DNA of 20,764 nt, from assembly GCA_905373665.1 (NCBI GenBank), contig CAJPTV010000027.1, positions 1 to 20,764 on the forward strand, read 5' to 3'. Under the pieces are notes generated by a model. The model made no database searches. It was not told the origin of the DNA and was given only the letters and a program-made list of their open reading frames with translations. Each line of letters begins with the position of its first letter. Position 1 is the first letter of the stretch. Position numbers and translations under genes: made by a program. Positions 7,231 through 16,681 of this stretch are shown here, piece by piece. The stretch comes from Bacteroidia bacterium. GTDB taxonomy: Bacteria; Bacteroidota; Bacteroidia; Bacteroidales; CAJPTX01.

Positions 7231-10200
7231 CTATGGCAGCGCAGGGACATAGTACACAGGAGCGGTTCTTATCTGGAGAATGACCCGTACGGGATAATCA
7301 AGTTGCGAAAAACAGTTATGCTTATCTGTAATCTCTAGATGCACCACCGCATCATAATGCGTAGCCCCAGGATAAGGCGGCGTAGCACTCCACTCCACTT
7401 GACAAGACGCTCGATGCTCTGTTCCCATGACAATTTGTGACGCAGAGCCAGCAGGTAACTGTCGCAACGACCATGTATAACCGGGATTACGTTCAGGATA
7501 ACGAGGGTTAAAGTTGTATGGTATCGTAACTGGAATACCATTTGGCGCACACAACCGTTTCGTCCCCGTCAACCATTCGACAAGGGGGAGGGTTTCGCGA
7601 AGTGGTGCCTCAGACTCCGTTGCACACCCGTTATTGTCAACCTTCACAAAGAGCCTTACCCTGCCAGTTTCAAGCAGCGTAAAATCCGTTGTGAGCGAAT
7701 TGCGATTAGAAAACGAACCGTGCGCCCCCTCACTACGCCAGCTCACACTACCTGACGGAGTAGCTGCGGCAACAAGACGTACAAAGCTCTTTTCTGAAAA
7801 GCAAACATTATACTGTTGCTCTTCGGTATTACGGAATTCGATAGACGGACTCCTGCGGACAGGAATCTTCGTATTATCCCAAAGTTGTTTATGCTCCCGT
7901 AATGAAAGCCATTTTTTAGATTTAAACCCCGTGATTTGTACTAGAGTTTCTTCTCCCGAGAGGGCAATATCGTCATACTTCACTTCAATATAAAAAGGTT
8001 CGTGAACGAGCTGTGTTCCCCTCTCTACAATGGTTAATGTATAGTTTTTCGTTCCCACCTTGTAATCTATCCATAGATTATAATACTCAGCATCGTTGAG
8101 AGGCTTACTCGACTGTATTTTTATCGGAATCCTGAGCGTCTCGCCCTCTTTAGCACAATACTTCAGATTAGGATGGAGAAAAGTAACCGTAGCTTTGATA
8201 TGCTCCCTAACCCCAAGGGTATAAAGAGTTGATTCTGCGAGAATATTCTGCACATTTTCTGTCACAATCTCTTTGGGGTTATGTTCACTCTTTGAGTCAA
8301 GAGCATCCCAAGCCATACTTCCTCTCTTATAGACCACATTCAATTCATCTTCTCTCTGTCCTCCACTCCACACGAAAGCGTTTTTCAGCAATGAGATCTT
8401 AGCCATCGTCGTAGCAGAAGCCGAGAGCTTCCAGGCAACGGTCGCATCTACATGCTTGAGCGGCAACTGAAACTGCGGCGCTGGGTTCTCTACCGCCTCC
8501 ACACACAACGTTCCCGGCTGCACGTCTCGCAAGAACAAGAAATTCGTAAGACGCGACTTTAGACCTACAGGGCAACGATAAGCACCCACATTCGTGGTAA
8601 AATGCAACCACAGTGGACCATCAACATAAGAGGTAGAATTACCTATCTGGTTGGCATCAAAAAGATTAGAAGAAGCGACTTGTATCGTAAACTTTCCTGT
8701 TGTCTGCGAACGCGGGGTATGGAGTTTCCCGTCGAGCAAACGAAGTGCTCCAGTCAAGAAGACATTCCCTCCCTCCTTGAGGGTCACCCCTTTCTCATTT
8801 TGGATAATCAGACCGTGGAAACTATTTGGTGCAGAGAAGTCGGCATCAGCACCTCCTAGCTCTTGCGGCTCATTCCCTTCTAAAGAGACCCAACCCGTCC
8901 CTGACAAGAAGCTCGCTGTCGTCTGTCTCAAAATCTTTCCATTGATGTTCAGGCCTCTATTATACAAGGTATTGTCATAAACGGCATTTTCTTCTATGGA
9001 TAATACCTTGCACACACGCATGTTGACATTAGGCATTCGACGCTTGCCAGAACCCGTGAGGTGCAAGTATGGGTATTCGTGCGACGCATGTCCTCCAAAC
9101 TCGTAATCAGAAGCGCCAGCGAGTATCAAACGCCCAAAGTTATTGCAACCAAAGAAATGGTCATAGTTACCACTGGGGAGCGTTCCCTTCTTAATCTCCA
9201 GCGCACCGAAACCCTTTACCTCACCGAGGTTCACATTCTGGGCAGCGGGGTCGATCGACAATGTACCTTCCTGTTGATGAGGCTTCGGTTTTTCGAAGAT
9301 TAGCCCCTTTATCTCGACGTCGTTTTTAGCAAGCGTTACAGTATGGAAGGGATTGATATGCACCGTCATCCCCTGTGGTCCATCTGGCAACGACACCACT
9401 TGTGCCCCGATGACGCCGTAGGGTTTCCAGATGTCATCTGTCCAATTACCCGAGGTAACCGATTCAACTTCGGTAATACGCAAGAAACAGAAGGGATCGC
9501 CAGCGGTGTAGCGTCCAGCAAGTAACCCCGTATTCCGAAATGTCCAACGGAGATTAAACATTCCCGCCGTCTCGGAGAGTTGATTCTTAGACTGTTGTGC
9601 CCACACCCCTGACTGGAAACGCACAGGGGCTGAACTGTTCAATGTCATATTAGACGCCTTGTAAGAGAGCGGACAAGAGAAGCTCAGGGAGCCCGTAGCA
9701 GCCTGTAGGTTAGACTCAACCTCCCAGTGGAAGTTGAGCACCTTCTGCGCACACTCGTCAACGACGTTAAACCTTTCCGCAACATTCGCGATACGAACAT
9801 TTCCCATCGCAGCAGGATAGCCCCCATCGAAAGTCAGTGTTGCGGGCGTATAGGTCGTTCCAGTTCCAAGAGGGAAAAGCACGTGCGTATCGCCCTGCGA
9901 AAGCTCATATACAATCCCACGCGGGAGGCTTGCGTCTGTAGCGATATAGCGAGTCTCAGAAGCTCCTGTAATAGTTCCCCCTCGTTCTACTCGCAAAAGA
10001 TGACGCCCGATAGACAAGCTTCCCGCCACGAGCGAGAGTACCCCACGAAGATGCATATCCTCCTCCGTACGCGCTCCTGCTGGGTTTGCAATTTCTAACG
10101 AACCGTACTTTCCACTTCCCCGCAACTGACTTTCTAGTGTAGTACCTACCAATTGTAATGCTGCTGGGGCTGTGGTCGCATACCCACCGTCATTCTGAAG

Positions 10201-13200
10201 AATGCCTGCAAGCTTCCAACGCTTTGCACCAAGGGTTAAATGCGTATCTTGTGTGCTGCGTTTATCTATCGTAAGGTTGCCAGCAATAGCGACCTCTACG
10301 GGTAAGGTTACTGCGATCCCCTGCGGATTGCTGATCTGCAGGTTATGAAAATCGCACTGAGCGCCCGTACCACTCAGACGCTGTAGCGTCGTCCCATCGA
10401 ACGTAGTTTGATTGTTCTTTGCCCAAAAACGCCCATTACAAAGGAGCTCGCCCCCGAGGAAAAGGTCAAGTCCATCAGCTGTGAAGGTTGACGTTGCGGC
10501 AATATGAAGCTGATTACGTACCGAGAACGCCTGCCGTAGCACCCGCACTTGAAGGTTCGTTCCCTCACACGAGAGATTATAAAGCGGCGTATTGGAGACC
10601 ATACTCAGAGAACGCGGCGTCGCCCCATTGCCCGTCAGGCGAATCGTCCCACCAGAGATCGTCGAGGTGTGCGCATTGATAACGACATCCCCAACACTCT
10701 CTGGAGCACCAGCCCCTGCATAGACAAGCTCACCGCCCGTCATCTGAAACTCTTTTCCTGTAATATCAAGCCCAGGCTTCTCGGTCGGCACATTCGGAGC
10801 AGCCACAAAGAACTCCCCTCCTGATTGGATGTAGGAGATATTACAATTACTGTAGCCTAATGCGCCGCGGAAATGTCCGTAAGTTTCACACCGTCCCCCA
10901 CGGAGTTCGAGACGCGTGTCAGAAGAGACGTAATATTGAAAATCTGCTGTGCGTCCTGCTGGTAAATTGGGCGTGCCAACGATGAGCTTCCCTTTCGATA
11001 TGCGTAGACTTCCTCGCAACTCCAAGGCATAGTTTTCTGCGGGAATAGCGGGAATGGTAACTCCGTCCTCCGCGATGCGTACGGTAAGGCCCTCATGGTT
11101 AAGATGTAGCAGGGTATTGGTATTGATTTGGAAAGCTCGCGTTTTAGAAACAGACAATGTGCCCGCAGCATTCAGATGCACCTCTCCGCGCGTCAGTGTC
11201 AACCAGTCATCGGTTAACGACGATTGGAATAACCCTGCATTGTTAATATGCAGCTGCGCCTGATTATCGGCAAGATTGACCTCGCACTCGTCAAAGCGGA
11301 TAGGATGCGCACCACTCACCGTAGCCGTCCCTTGGGCACGGAAGTAGACCTTTGCTGAGCGATTCCCTTCTACAAAGCGTAAACCAGCAGGTGTATTGTC
11401 CACAAGGTCGCCTTCAAAGCCTATTTCTGCCACACGTCCCGTTTTTACATCGGGAAGCGTAGGGAATTTCACCCCATTTGCTCCCACAAAACGCGCTGAG
11501 CTCTTGCACGTTAGTATATGAAGATTCGGTGTTGCTGTAAGAGCTGCAAATGCAAGCGAGGCATTTTGTGCATCGAAAGCGCCATACACCTTCAGCGTTA
11601 CCGCACCTTCGACAGGGCTATTTACCCCCCCAAAAGAAAGCATAGCACCTGTATGTCCGTCGGGATTCTCCAAAGTAAGCGTGTTACGAACGACGAGTGA
11701 CGGCAGTGCTGGATTGAGTACAAAGACCTGATCTTGTGCCGTATAAGTAAAACGAAGAGCCTCGTATTGGTTAAAGACCTCAGGAATAAGCACCTGTTTC
11801 GCCACGGCGGTCGGTAGCATATAGTAGTTCACCACAGTAGCGCTTGTTCCGACAAATGGCGAAGCGTCTATCGTTGTGGCAAAACGGTTATGCGAAGCAT
11901 CGTCTGGGTCTAGGGCAATGCGGAGGAGCGCTCCCGCCTCTCCATGCAACTGCGCAATAGAGGTTTCTGACATCCGCGCTAGGTCTAAACTAGCGTTGGT
12001 GTGAATATGAAGCACCCCACACCGTGCCTGCGGCATCGCTTGAGGAACGAAGACGTGGTGTAGGATATCGACTTCATCGCCGAGGTCGGGGATGCGTTGC
12101 AAATCCCACGTAGTGGGGTCATTCCACGCCCCATTTTTCACACTCGTAAAATGTGCACTCTGGTAAGGCGTTCCGACAACGTAGTCCCCTTTTCGCCACA
12201 TATCGAATGTAGCCACTGTTCCAGCGAGCGTTCCCCGTGGTGTCCATTGATCAGCAAACTGCCCTTGTGCAAAATAGATGGGTTGGTAAGTAGGGGGAGG
12301 CGGCGTGTGACAATCCACGCTGAGGGTTAACCCTTCGTAGTTCGCATTATATGTTTCTCTGATATAAAAGGGCAAAGCGAGACGGAGTGACGGATGTTGG
12401 GCGTTCACCACGCTCAACGCAATAGCATCTCGCTTGACTAAATCCTTTGGTCCTGCGATCGTAAGACGGCGGGCGATACGCTGCCCATGCCCATCAGCGA
12501 CAACGAACGGAAAGACAAAGTCTGACGAGGCATCACCAGCACCATAGCGCTTCTCAATGCCCCCGTCCGTCGCAGTCCCGTCGACCCGCACTGCCCCTGA
12601 GGCATCGCCGAGGAGTTCTAATGTTGCCCCTGCAAGAAACTTCAGCCTTGCCCTCTGTATAAGGTAAAGTTCTGACTGAGGCGCGAGGGTCAAACGCTTT
12701 GCAACCGAAAACCCATCAAGCGCGGCGACCTGAGCATTGGGACGTAGGAGAAGATGATCGACCGTACCATAGCCTTGCGGAATAGACACTCCGTTCTCCA
12801 GCTCGACACTCCCGCCCGTGATATTACTCTCGAGGTGGAACTCCTTATTGACAACGACCTTCGTATTCGCTTGCGCAAGATGACAATCTATCCCTCTCCG
12901 AACAAAGAAGTTTTGGCAAGAAAGAGAGAGAGGTAAGTCCATCGAAAGCTTCCCTGTAACACCAGTAGCCTGTTCCGAGAGCTGAAGGGTGTGTAATGCA
13001 TTCCCCGTAATGGACGCCCCCGTAAGCATCTTAAACGTATGCACCCCTTGAGGACGGAAGAGCAGAGTGGCATTGCCGTCGCGTTGCGTCTCTAAGGTGC
13101 CCCCTAGGGTAAAGTCCTTACAGAGGGTAAGCGTTTTCCTACTGACGTTCAACACGCCACGAGAGAGTGTGAGGTTGCCTCGCACTTTAAGATTCACCAC

Positions 13201-15039
13201 TAAGGCAAATTCCTGCGTAGCACTTTGTGCCTGTAATGTGACATCGCCGAGCGTGGCGGTCGACTGTATAAGAAAACGCTCGGGTGCAGTGAGTCCGCTC
13301 AAGTCAAAACGAAGCGTTCCGGTCGGCGTATGTGCCCCGTCTGAGACATTTACGTGCATAAGATAGGGCGGCTGAGTAGCCCCACGGTATACGCCCCCAA
13401 CAAGGCGCAACTCCCCTCCTGTGTGTTCAAAGCGATCCGAATTGTTGATAAGTACGAATGTACCCGCCTCCCTTGCCGCAGGTGTCGCATCAAGCGTTGC
13501 TCCGTAAGTGCGAGCGGGGTTACGAGTGGAGGTCTCGGTGTTTACTTGTATATCCTTGCGCTGCCCACGCAACACGACAAGCCCCCCCGTCTGCTTATAA
13601 GCGAAACGTTTATCTGTACTTACGAGCTGCGGCGCAAAGAGCTGCCCCCCCTCAATGAGGAGTTGACCAAGGTGGTGGTCTCCCGAAGTAAGAATAGCCC
13701 CATCGCCGAGCGCGACAGTCCCCTGCTTGATATGCAGTGTGCCACCATCTAGGTGTAAAAATGCGGAGGTCAACACCGTGGGATTTTCATTGACGCCGCG
13801 TATATTCACAGGAGCGAGTCGATAGATGTCTGCCACTTGTGCCGCATTTTGCGCCTTAAAGACCAAGAGTGCATCGGGGGAGTCTAACAGCAACGTAGTG
13901 CCTTGAGGAAGTGTATAATGCCCCTCCTCAGCAAGGCTCGCGATAGCTGTTTTTCCGGTAAGGCGCAGTGTCCCCGCAAGGAGGTTTAAGGAACGTATTT
14001 TAGAGTCTCTGTTACCTGCCCAGAGGATAAAGTTATCGCTCTGCGTAGCATTGAGGGTTAGGATAGCGCCCCCCTCTTTACGCACAAAAAGGCGATAAAG
14101 GTCGGTTTGTCCAGCACATTCCCACTGTACAGAGGTTGCGCCACTAGCCAGCACCACTACCGTATTTCTGAACGTTGAAGGGCGTGAGAAGTCTAGTTCG
14201 TCGAAATTATGTAAACGAATGACGCCCTCATTGGAAAGTTTCCCCCCGAGCTCCAAGATATGCCCCTTATTTTCTGGGAAGAAAAATGGGTCTGTGGTAG
14301 AATTGGGAAAAGAGGGATCTTGCGCAGTAGATAGCTTTCCCTCGATAACGCGAAGCGCTGCTTGGGGCTTCACCGTGAGATTGCCTTTCACCCAGAGCTT
14401 CTTTCGTAGAAAAGCGGCAAGGTCGTGCAATTCGGGTTCGTTGGGGATGCCGCCCAAAAGGAGAGTTGCTTCCTCCTCAAGGGTAAGATTCTTGTGAATA
14501 AGAAGCTCCCGCGTCTCGAAACGCAGCGAATAGGCATATTCGGCTCGCCCCGCAAAAGTGAGGTTACAGAACGAGTGTGGTAGGTTACGAAGTTTCACTA
14601 AGCTAGTTGTAGGTACGGCAAAACGCACTGTACCGCCCGCGACATCAAGAAAACTACTAGCGCCATTGACAACAGGAAAAGTGTCTGAGGCAATAGAGAG
14701 AACTCCTTGTCCTTTGAGATGCGAGAGCGGCTGTAAGAAAGTAAAAGCCTTGAGGTCTAGCTCCGCCCCCTCCTCGATTTCAATAGAGAGGTTCTGTTTA
14801 TCAACTGCTTGAGTCAAATAGATATGAGACCCTGTAGTGATACGAACCACGGCATTATCTATAGGGACTCCTGCTCCGCCAGCAGGATGTAGCGTTTGCC
14901 CCGTGGGGTCTGTTGTCCAAGAGGCAGGGTCTTTCCATTCGCCACCGTTTCGATAAGAGTACACGGCAGTTTGCGCCTGCACTTCTAGAGGCAGCACGAA
15001 AGAGAGAAGTAAGGTCAACGCCGTAAGTAAATACCGCAT
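7231..15039 (-). CDS. Giant exported beta-rich surface protein, three repeated units
   Basis: A 2602-aa protein. Residues 1-22 (LLTALTLLLSFVLPLEVQA) are a signal peptide. It is made of three similar units. Each opens with a module containing two Trp about six apart in a G-x-W-x-D-P-x-x-W pattern (W35/W41, W972/W978, W1866/W1871). Each goes on with hundreds of residues of short beta strands rich in L-x-L, G-x-L and N-x-T turns that suggest a beta-helix. Each closes with a module like FPVG (FVFPFVV, HVLFPLGTG, YRCPVGLKSR). The last roughly 250 residues look like Ig/PKD-type domains. I see no clear C-terminal T9SS sorting domain; the protein ends RTAPVYYVPALP. A possible -7 box lies at 15061-15068. 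Adhesin or S-layer-like roles are only guesses. Confidence 0.85.
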   Translation of the reverse strand: MRYLLTALTLLLSFVLPLEVQAQTAVYSYRNGGEWKDPASWTTDPTGQTLHPAGGAGVPIDNAVVRITTGSHIYLTQAVDKQNLSIEIEEGAELDLKAFTFLQPLSHLKGQGVLSIASDTFPVVNGASSFLDVAGGTVRFAVPTTSLVKLRNLPHSFCNLTFAGRAEYAYSLRFETRELLIHKNLTLEEEATLLLGGIPNEPELHDLAAFLRKKLWVKGNLTVKPQAALRVIEGKLSTAQDPSFPNSTTDPFFFPENKGHILELGGKLSNEGVIRLHNFDELDFSRPSTFRNTVVVLASGATSVQWECAGQTDLYRLFVRKEGGAILTLNATQSDNFILWAGNRDSKIRSLNLLAGTLRLTGKTAIASLAEEGHYTLPQGTTLLLDSPDALLVFKAQNAAQVADIYRLAPVNIRGVNENPTVLTSAFLHLDGGTLHIKQGTVALGDGAILTSGDHHLGQLLIEGGQLFAPQLVSTDKRFAYKQTGGLVVLRGQRKDIQVNTETSTRNPARTYGATLDATPAAREAGTFVLINNSDRFEHTGGELRLVGGVYRGATQPPYLMHVNVSDGAHTPTGTLRFDLSGLTAPERFLIQSTATLGDVTLQAQSATQEFALVVNLKVRGNLTLSRGVLNVSRKTLTLCKDFTLGGTLETQRDGNATLLFRPQGVHTFKMLTGASITGNALHTLQLSEQATGVTGKLSMDLPLSLSCQNFFVRRGIDCHLAQANTKVVVNKEFHLESNITGGSVELENGVSIPQGYGTVDHLLLRPNAQVAALDGFSVAKRLTLAPQSELYLIQRARLKFLAGATLELLGDASGAVRVDGTATDGGIEKRYGAGDASSDFVFPFVVADGHGQRIARRLTIAGPKDLVKRDAIALSVVNAQHPSLRLALPFYIRETYNANYEGLTLSVDCHTPPPPTYQPIYFAQGQFADQWTPRGTLAGTVATFDMWRKGDYVVGTPYQSAHFTSVKNGAWNDPTTWDLQRIPDLGDEVDILHHVFVPQAMPQARCGVLHIHTNASLDLARMSETSIAQLHGEAGALLRIALDPDDASHNRFATTIDASPFVGTSATVVNYYMLPTAVAKQVLIPEVFNQYEALRFTYTAQDQVFVLNPALPSLVVRNTLTLENPDGHTGAMLSFGGVNSPVEGAVTLKVYGAFDAQNASLAFAALTATPNLHILTCKSSARFVGANGVKFPTLPDVKTGRVAEIGFEGDLVDNTPAGLRFVEGNRSAKVYFRAQGTATVSGAHPIRFDECEVNLADNQAQLHINNAGLFQSSLTDDWLTLTRGEVHLNAAGTLSVSKTRAFQINTNTLLHLNHEGLTVRIAEDGVTIPAIPAENYALELRGSLRISKGKLIVGTPNLPAGRTADFQYYVSSDTRLELRGGRCETYGHFRGALGYSNCNISYIQSGGEFFVAAPNVPTEKPGLDITGKEFQMTGGELVYAGAGAPESVGDVVINAHTSTISGGTIRLTGNGATPRSLSMVSNTPLYNLSCEGTNLQVRVLRQAFSVRNQLHIAATSTFTADGLDLFLGGELLCNGRFWAKNNQTTFDGTTLQRLSGTGAQCDFHNLQISNPQGIAVTLPVEVAIAGNLTIDKRSTQDTHLTLGAKRWKLAGILQNDGGYATTAPAALQLVGTTLESQLRGSGKYGSLEIANPAGARTEEDMHLRGVLSLVAGSLSIGRHLLRVERGGTITGASETRYIATDASLPRGIVYELSQGDTHVLFPLGTGTTYTPATLTFDGGYPAAMGNVRIANVAERFNVVDECAQKVLNFHWEVESNLQAATGSLSFSCPLSYKASNMTLNSSAPVRFQSGVWAQQSKNQLSETAGMFNLRWTFRNTGLLAGRYTAGDPFCFLRITEVESVTSGNWTDDIWKPYGVIGAQVVSLPDGPQGMTVHINPFHTVTLAKNDVEIKGLIFEKPKPHQQEGTLSIDPAAQNVNLGEVKGFGALEIKKGTLPSGNYDHFFGCNNFGRLILAGASDYEFGGHASHEYPYLHLTGSGKRRMPNVNMRVCKVLSIEENAVYDNTLYNRGLNINGKILRQTTASFLSGTGWVSLEGNEPQELGGADADFSAPNSFHGLIIQNEKGVTLKEGGNVFLTGALRLLDGKLHTPRSQTTGKFTIQVASSNLFDANQIGNSTSYVDGPLWLHFTTNVGAYRCPVGLKSRLTNFLFLRDVQPGTLCVEAVENPAPQFQLPLKHVDATVAWKLSASATTMAKISLLKNAFVWSGGQREDELNVVYKRGSMAWDALDSKSEHNPKEIVTENVQNILAESTLYTLGVREHIKATVTFLHPNLKYCAKEGETLRIPIKIQSSKPLNDAEYYNLWIDYKVGTKNYTLTIVERGTQLVHEPFYIEVKYDDIALSGEETLVQITGFKSKKWLSLREHKQLWDNTKIPVRRSPSIEFRNTEEQQYNVCFSEKSFVRLVAAATPSGSVSWRSEGAHGSFSNRNSLTTDFTLLETGRVRLFVKVDNNGCATESEAPLRETLPLVEWLTGTKRLCAPNGIPVTIPYNFNPRYPERNPGYTWSLRQLPAGSASQIVMGTEHRASCQVEWSATPPYPGATHYDAVVHLEITDKHNCFSQLDYPVRVILQIRTAPVYYVPALP

Positions 15040-15060
15040 ACTATAACAATGTATTCACAG

Positions 15061-15068
15061 CAAAGTTA
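15061..15068 (-). promoter_or_regulatory. -7 box TAACTTTG upstream of the giant gene
   Basis: TAACTTTG on the minus strand matches TAnnTTTG 22 bases before the ATG of the giant protein gene. The -33 element is not convincing. It lies after the terminator of the previous gene, which fits a separate transcription unit. Confidence 0.45.
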
Positions 15069-15111
15069 ATAAATCCTCTTGTTCAGACTTACGGAAATTC
15101 GCGTTTCTTTA

Positions 15112-15149
15112 CAAGAAGAAAGGCAGAAGAGGTAGTACCCCCTTCTGCC
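15112..15149 (-). terminator. Intrinsic terminator after the small helical gene
   Basis: An 8-bp stem (GGCAGAAG at 15122-15129 with CTTCTGCC at 15142-15149) carries an inner GGT/ACC extension. On the minus strand it is followed by a pyrimidine tract, TTTCTTCTTG. It lies 27 bases after the stop of the 95-aa gene. Confidence 0.65.
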
Positions 15150-15175
15150 CTCAAGACTTCTTCAGAATAGTAAGA

Positions 15176-15463
15176 CTACTTCTGCTCGAAGAGCGCCATC
15201 ACCTTCTTTTCCTGCTCTTCACAAAACTGTAGAATGCTTGCACGAAGATTCTTGAAGTGCTCTTTCGGCTTTGTCCCCTTGGGCTTAAACCCGTTCGAGA
15301 GCAACTCCTTAATATGTTGGTTGCTTTCTTCGTAAAGCGCCTTTACTTGTTCGAGGTCTTTTCCCCCTTTTGCAAGCGCCTGTGCATAAGCAAAGCTCAG
15401 GATGGTAGCGTGAGTATCAATAATCGAAGCAACTTCTTTCTTAAAATCGCGAACGCTGGGCAT
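15176..15463 (-). CDS. Small helical protein of unknown function
   Basis: A 95-aa soluble protein that I do not assign to a named family. The whole chain reads as amphipathic helices (DFKKEVASIIDTH, AYAQALAKG, LEQVKALYEESNQHIKELLSNG, HFKNLRASILQFCEEQEKKVMALFEQK), with a Lys/Pro/Gly-rich break at FKPKGTKPK. It has one cysteine and no signal peptide. The ATG has a strong purine-rich ribosome-binding site (GAGGAGGAG), which is uncommon in this phylum and supports the start. A -7 box TACCTTTG lies about 30 bases upstream and an intrinsic terminator follows, so it is a monocistronic gene between the lipid kinase and the giant surface protein. Confidence 0.78.
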   Translation of the reverse strand: MPSVRDFKKEVASIIDTHATILSFAYAQALAKGGKDLEQVKALYEESNQHIKELLSNGFKPKGTKPKEHFKNLRASILQFCEEQEKKVMALFEQK

Positions 15464-15491
15464 AACAACTCCTCCTCAATGGTTAACCGTG

Positions 15492-15499
15492 CAAAGGTA
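15492..15499 (-). promoter_or_regulatory. -7 box TACCTTTG of the 95-aa gene
   Basis: TACCTTTG on the minus strand matches the -7 consensus exactly. It sits 28 bases upstream of the ATG, in the 106-bp gap after the lipid kinase stop. No good -33 partner is seen at the usual spacing. Confidence 0.5.
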
Positions 15500-15569
15500 A
15501 GCTTTTTCATTCAAACACGCTATATGTGCAAGGGGTGTTTTTTCATTGCGATATCAGCAAAGAGGCTCT

Positions 15570-16610
15570 TTATGAATTTCGGAGATATCCCCTTCGCTTA
15601 AGTCTTGTTTTGTGTAGCGATTTTCTCAACTTTCGGGCTAATGTAGCGGGACGGGGTAAGTGGTTTAGGTATTGGTAGGGAATAAGAATGGCGGGGGCGG
15701 GGTCGCCACAAACCTCGGTTGCATAAAGCCCGGGGACGACTTGGAGCGCAGCGGGGTGTATAGTAACCTCGAACTCAGCAGGGAGCTGCTCAGGTTCGCC
15801 ATCCACGTGACCGCGCAAAGGCTCAGAACTGTGTACGGAGAGGTGCTCGAAGGGGATTGTCTCGATATACGAGGAGGTATCGATGAGACCATGGAAGAGC
15901 AAAGAGGCGAGGTAACCTATAGCAATCTTCGGGAACGGCTTGACGATGACAAGGTGTAGCTTCCCGTCATTAACGAGCGCGTGCGGGGCAATACGCGCAT
16001 TATTGCCAAACTGCGAGGCATTGGCAAAAGTAATAAGGAGCGCAGTGGTATCAATATTTCGACCATCCACACAAAGGTGGTACTCTCTCGGCGTATAGTT
16101 GAAAAAGAGCTGTGTGGTTGCTTTGATATAGCTATTGAGACCGCGTGTGCCTAAGTTGGCGAACATCCAACCTACCTCAGCATCGAAGCCGATCCCCGCG
16201 GTCGTAAAAAAGGGAATCCCATTGAGTAGCCCACAATCCATGGAAATTGGGGGATGCATGAATGTTTCTTTAAGTGCGGCACGCGTAAGCATCGGAAGAG
16301 CAAGATGACGAGCTAGCCCATTGCCAGAGCCCATAGGGACGATCCCGAGTGCGGTTTGCGACCCCATGAGCCCACGCGCCACCTCGTTGACCGTACCATC
16401 TCCGCCGACGGCGACAACGAGTGCTGTCCCTTGCAGCGCCTCTTGTTGCGCAAGTGCGATGGCATGTTCGCGGTAACGAGTGAGATGAAGGTAAAGATCG
16501 TCGCCTAAATCACGTGCCAAACGTTTAGCGTAACGGATGATATCTATTTTAGCTCGGTGTCGTCCGCCACTTCCCGAAATGGGGTTTACTATCAGAGCAA
16601 TGCGTCTCAT
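15570..16610 (-). CDS. Diacylglycerol-kinase-family lipid kinase
   Basis: A 346-aa enzyme of the DAGK/YegS/LCB5 family, which phosphorylates diacylglycerol or a sphingoid lipid with ATP at the membrane. The N-terminal catalytic domain has ALIVNPISGSGG (5-16), GGDGTVNEV (69-77) and PMGSGNGLARHL (92-103), the nucleotide-binding motifs. The C-terminal beta-sandwich domain includes DCGLLNG, AGIGFDAEV and the late DGEP motif (HVDGEPEQLP). About 45 residues extend beyond the usual end, with a basic tail (LARKLRKSLHKTRLKRRGY) that could touch acidic lipids. I chose the ATG at 16610 over a GTG two codons upstream. The substrate cannot be told apart; sphingoid bases are plausible because Bacteroidales make sphingolipids. 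An inverted repeat ends 6 bases before the ATG. Confidence 0.9.
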   Translation of the reverse strand: MRRIALIVNPISGSGGRHRAKIDIIRYAKRLARDLGDDLYLHLTRYREHAIALAQQEALQGTALVVAVGGDGTVNEVARGLMGSQTALGIVPMGSGNGLARHLALPMLTRAALKETFMHPPISMDCGLLNGIPFFTTAGIGFDAEVGWMFANLGTRGLNSYIKATTQLFFNYTPREYHLCVDGRNIDTTALLITFANASQFGNNARIAPHALVNDGKLHLVIVKPFPKIAIGYLASLLFHGLIDTSSYIETIPFEHLSVHSSEPLRGHVDGEPEQLPAEFEVTIHPAALQVVPGLYATEVCGDPAPAILIPYQYLNHLPRPATLARKLRKSLHKTRLKRRGYLRNS

Positions 16611-16615
16611 AATCA

Positions 16616-16662
16616 CACTACCTTAACCAAAGAGATTATCTAGGGCTAAGGTAGTGTTTTTT
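16616..16662 (+). terminator. Terminator-like hairpin facing the plus strand
   Basis: A perfect 10-bp inverted repeat (CACTACCTTA at 16616-16625 with TAAGGTAGTG at 16647-16656) has a 21-nt loop and is followed on the plus strand by TTTTTT (16657-16662). Its polarity is opposite to every gene here. It could stop antisense transcription, or on the minus strand form a hairpin just before the lipid kinase start. Confidence 0.55.
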
Positions 16663-16681
16663 GAGAAGAAAGGAGAGTGCC

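Noticed and set aside
7335..14812. Many plus-strand and alternative-frame ORFs inside the giant gene
   Set aside because: They are antisense shadows with no motifs or start signals; the 2602-codon frame is uninterrupted.
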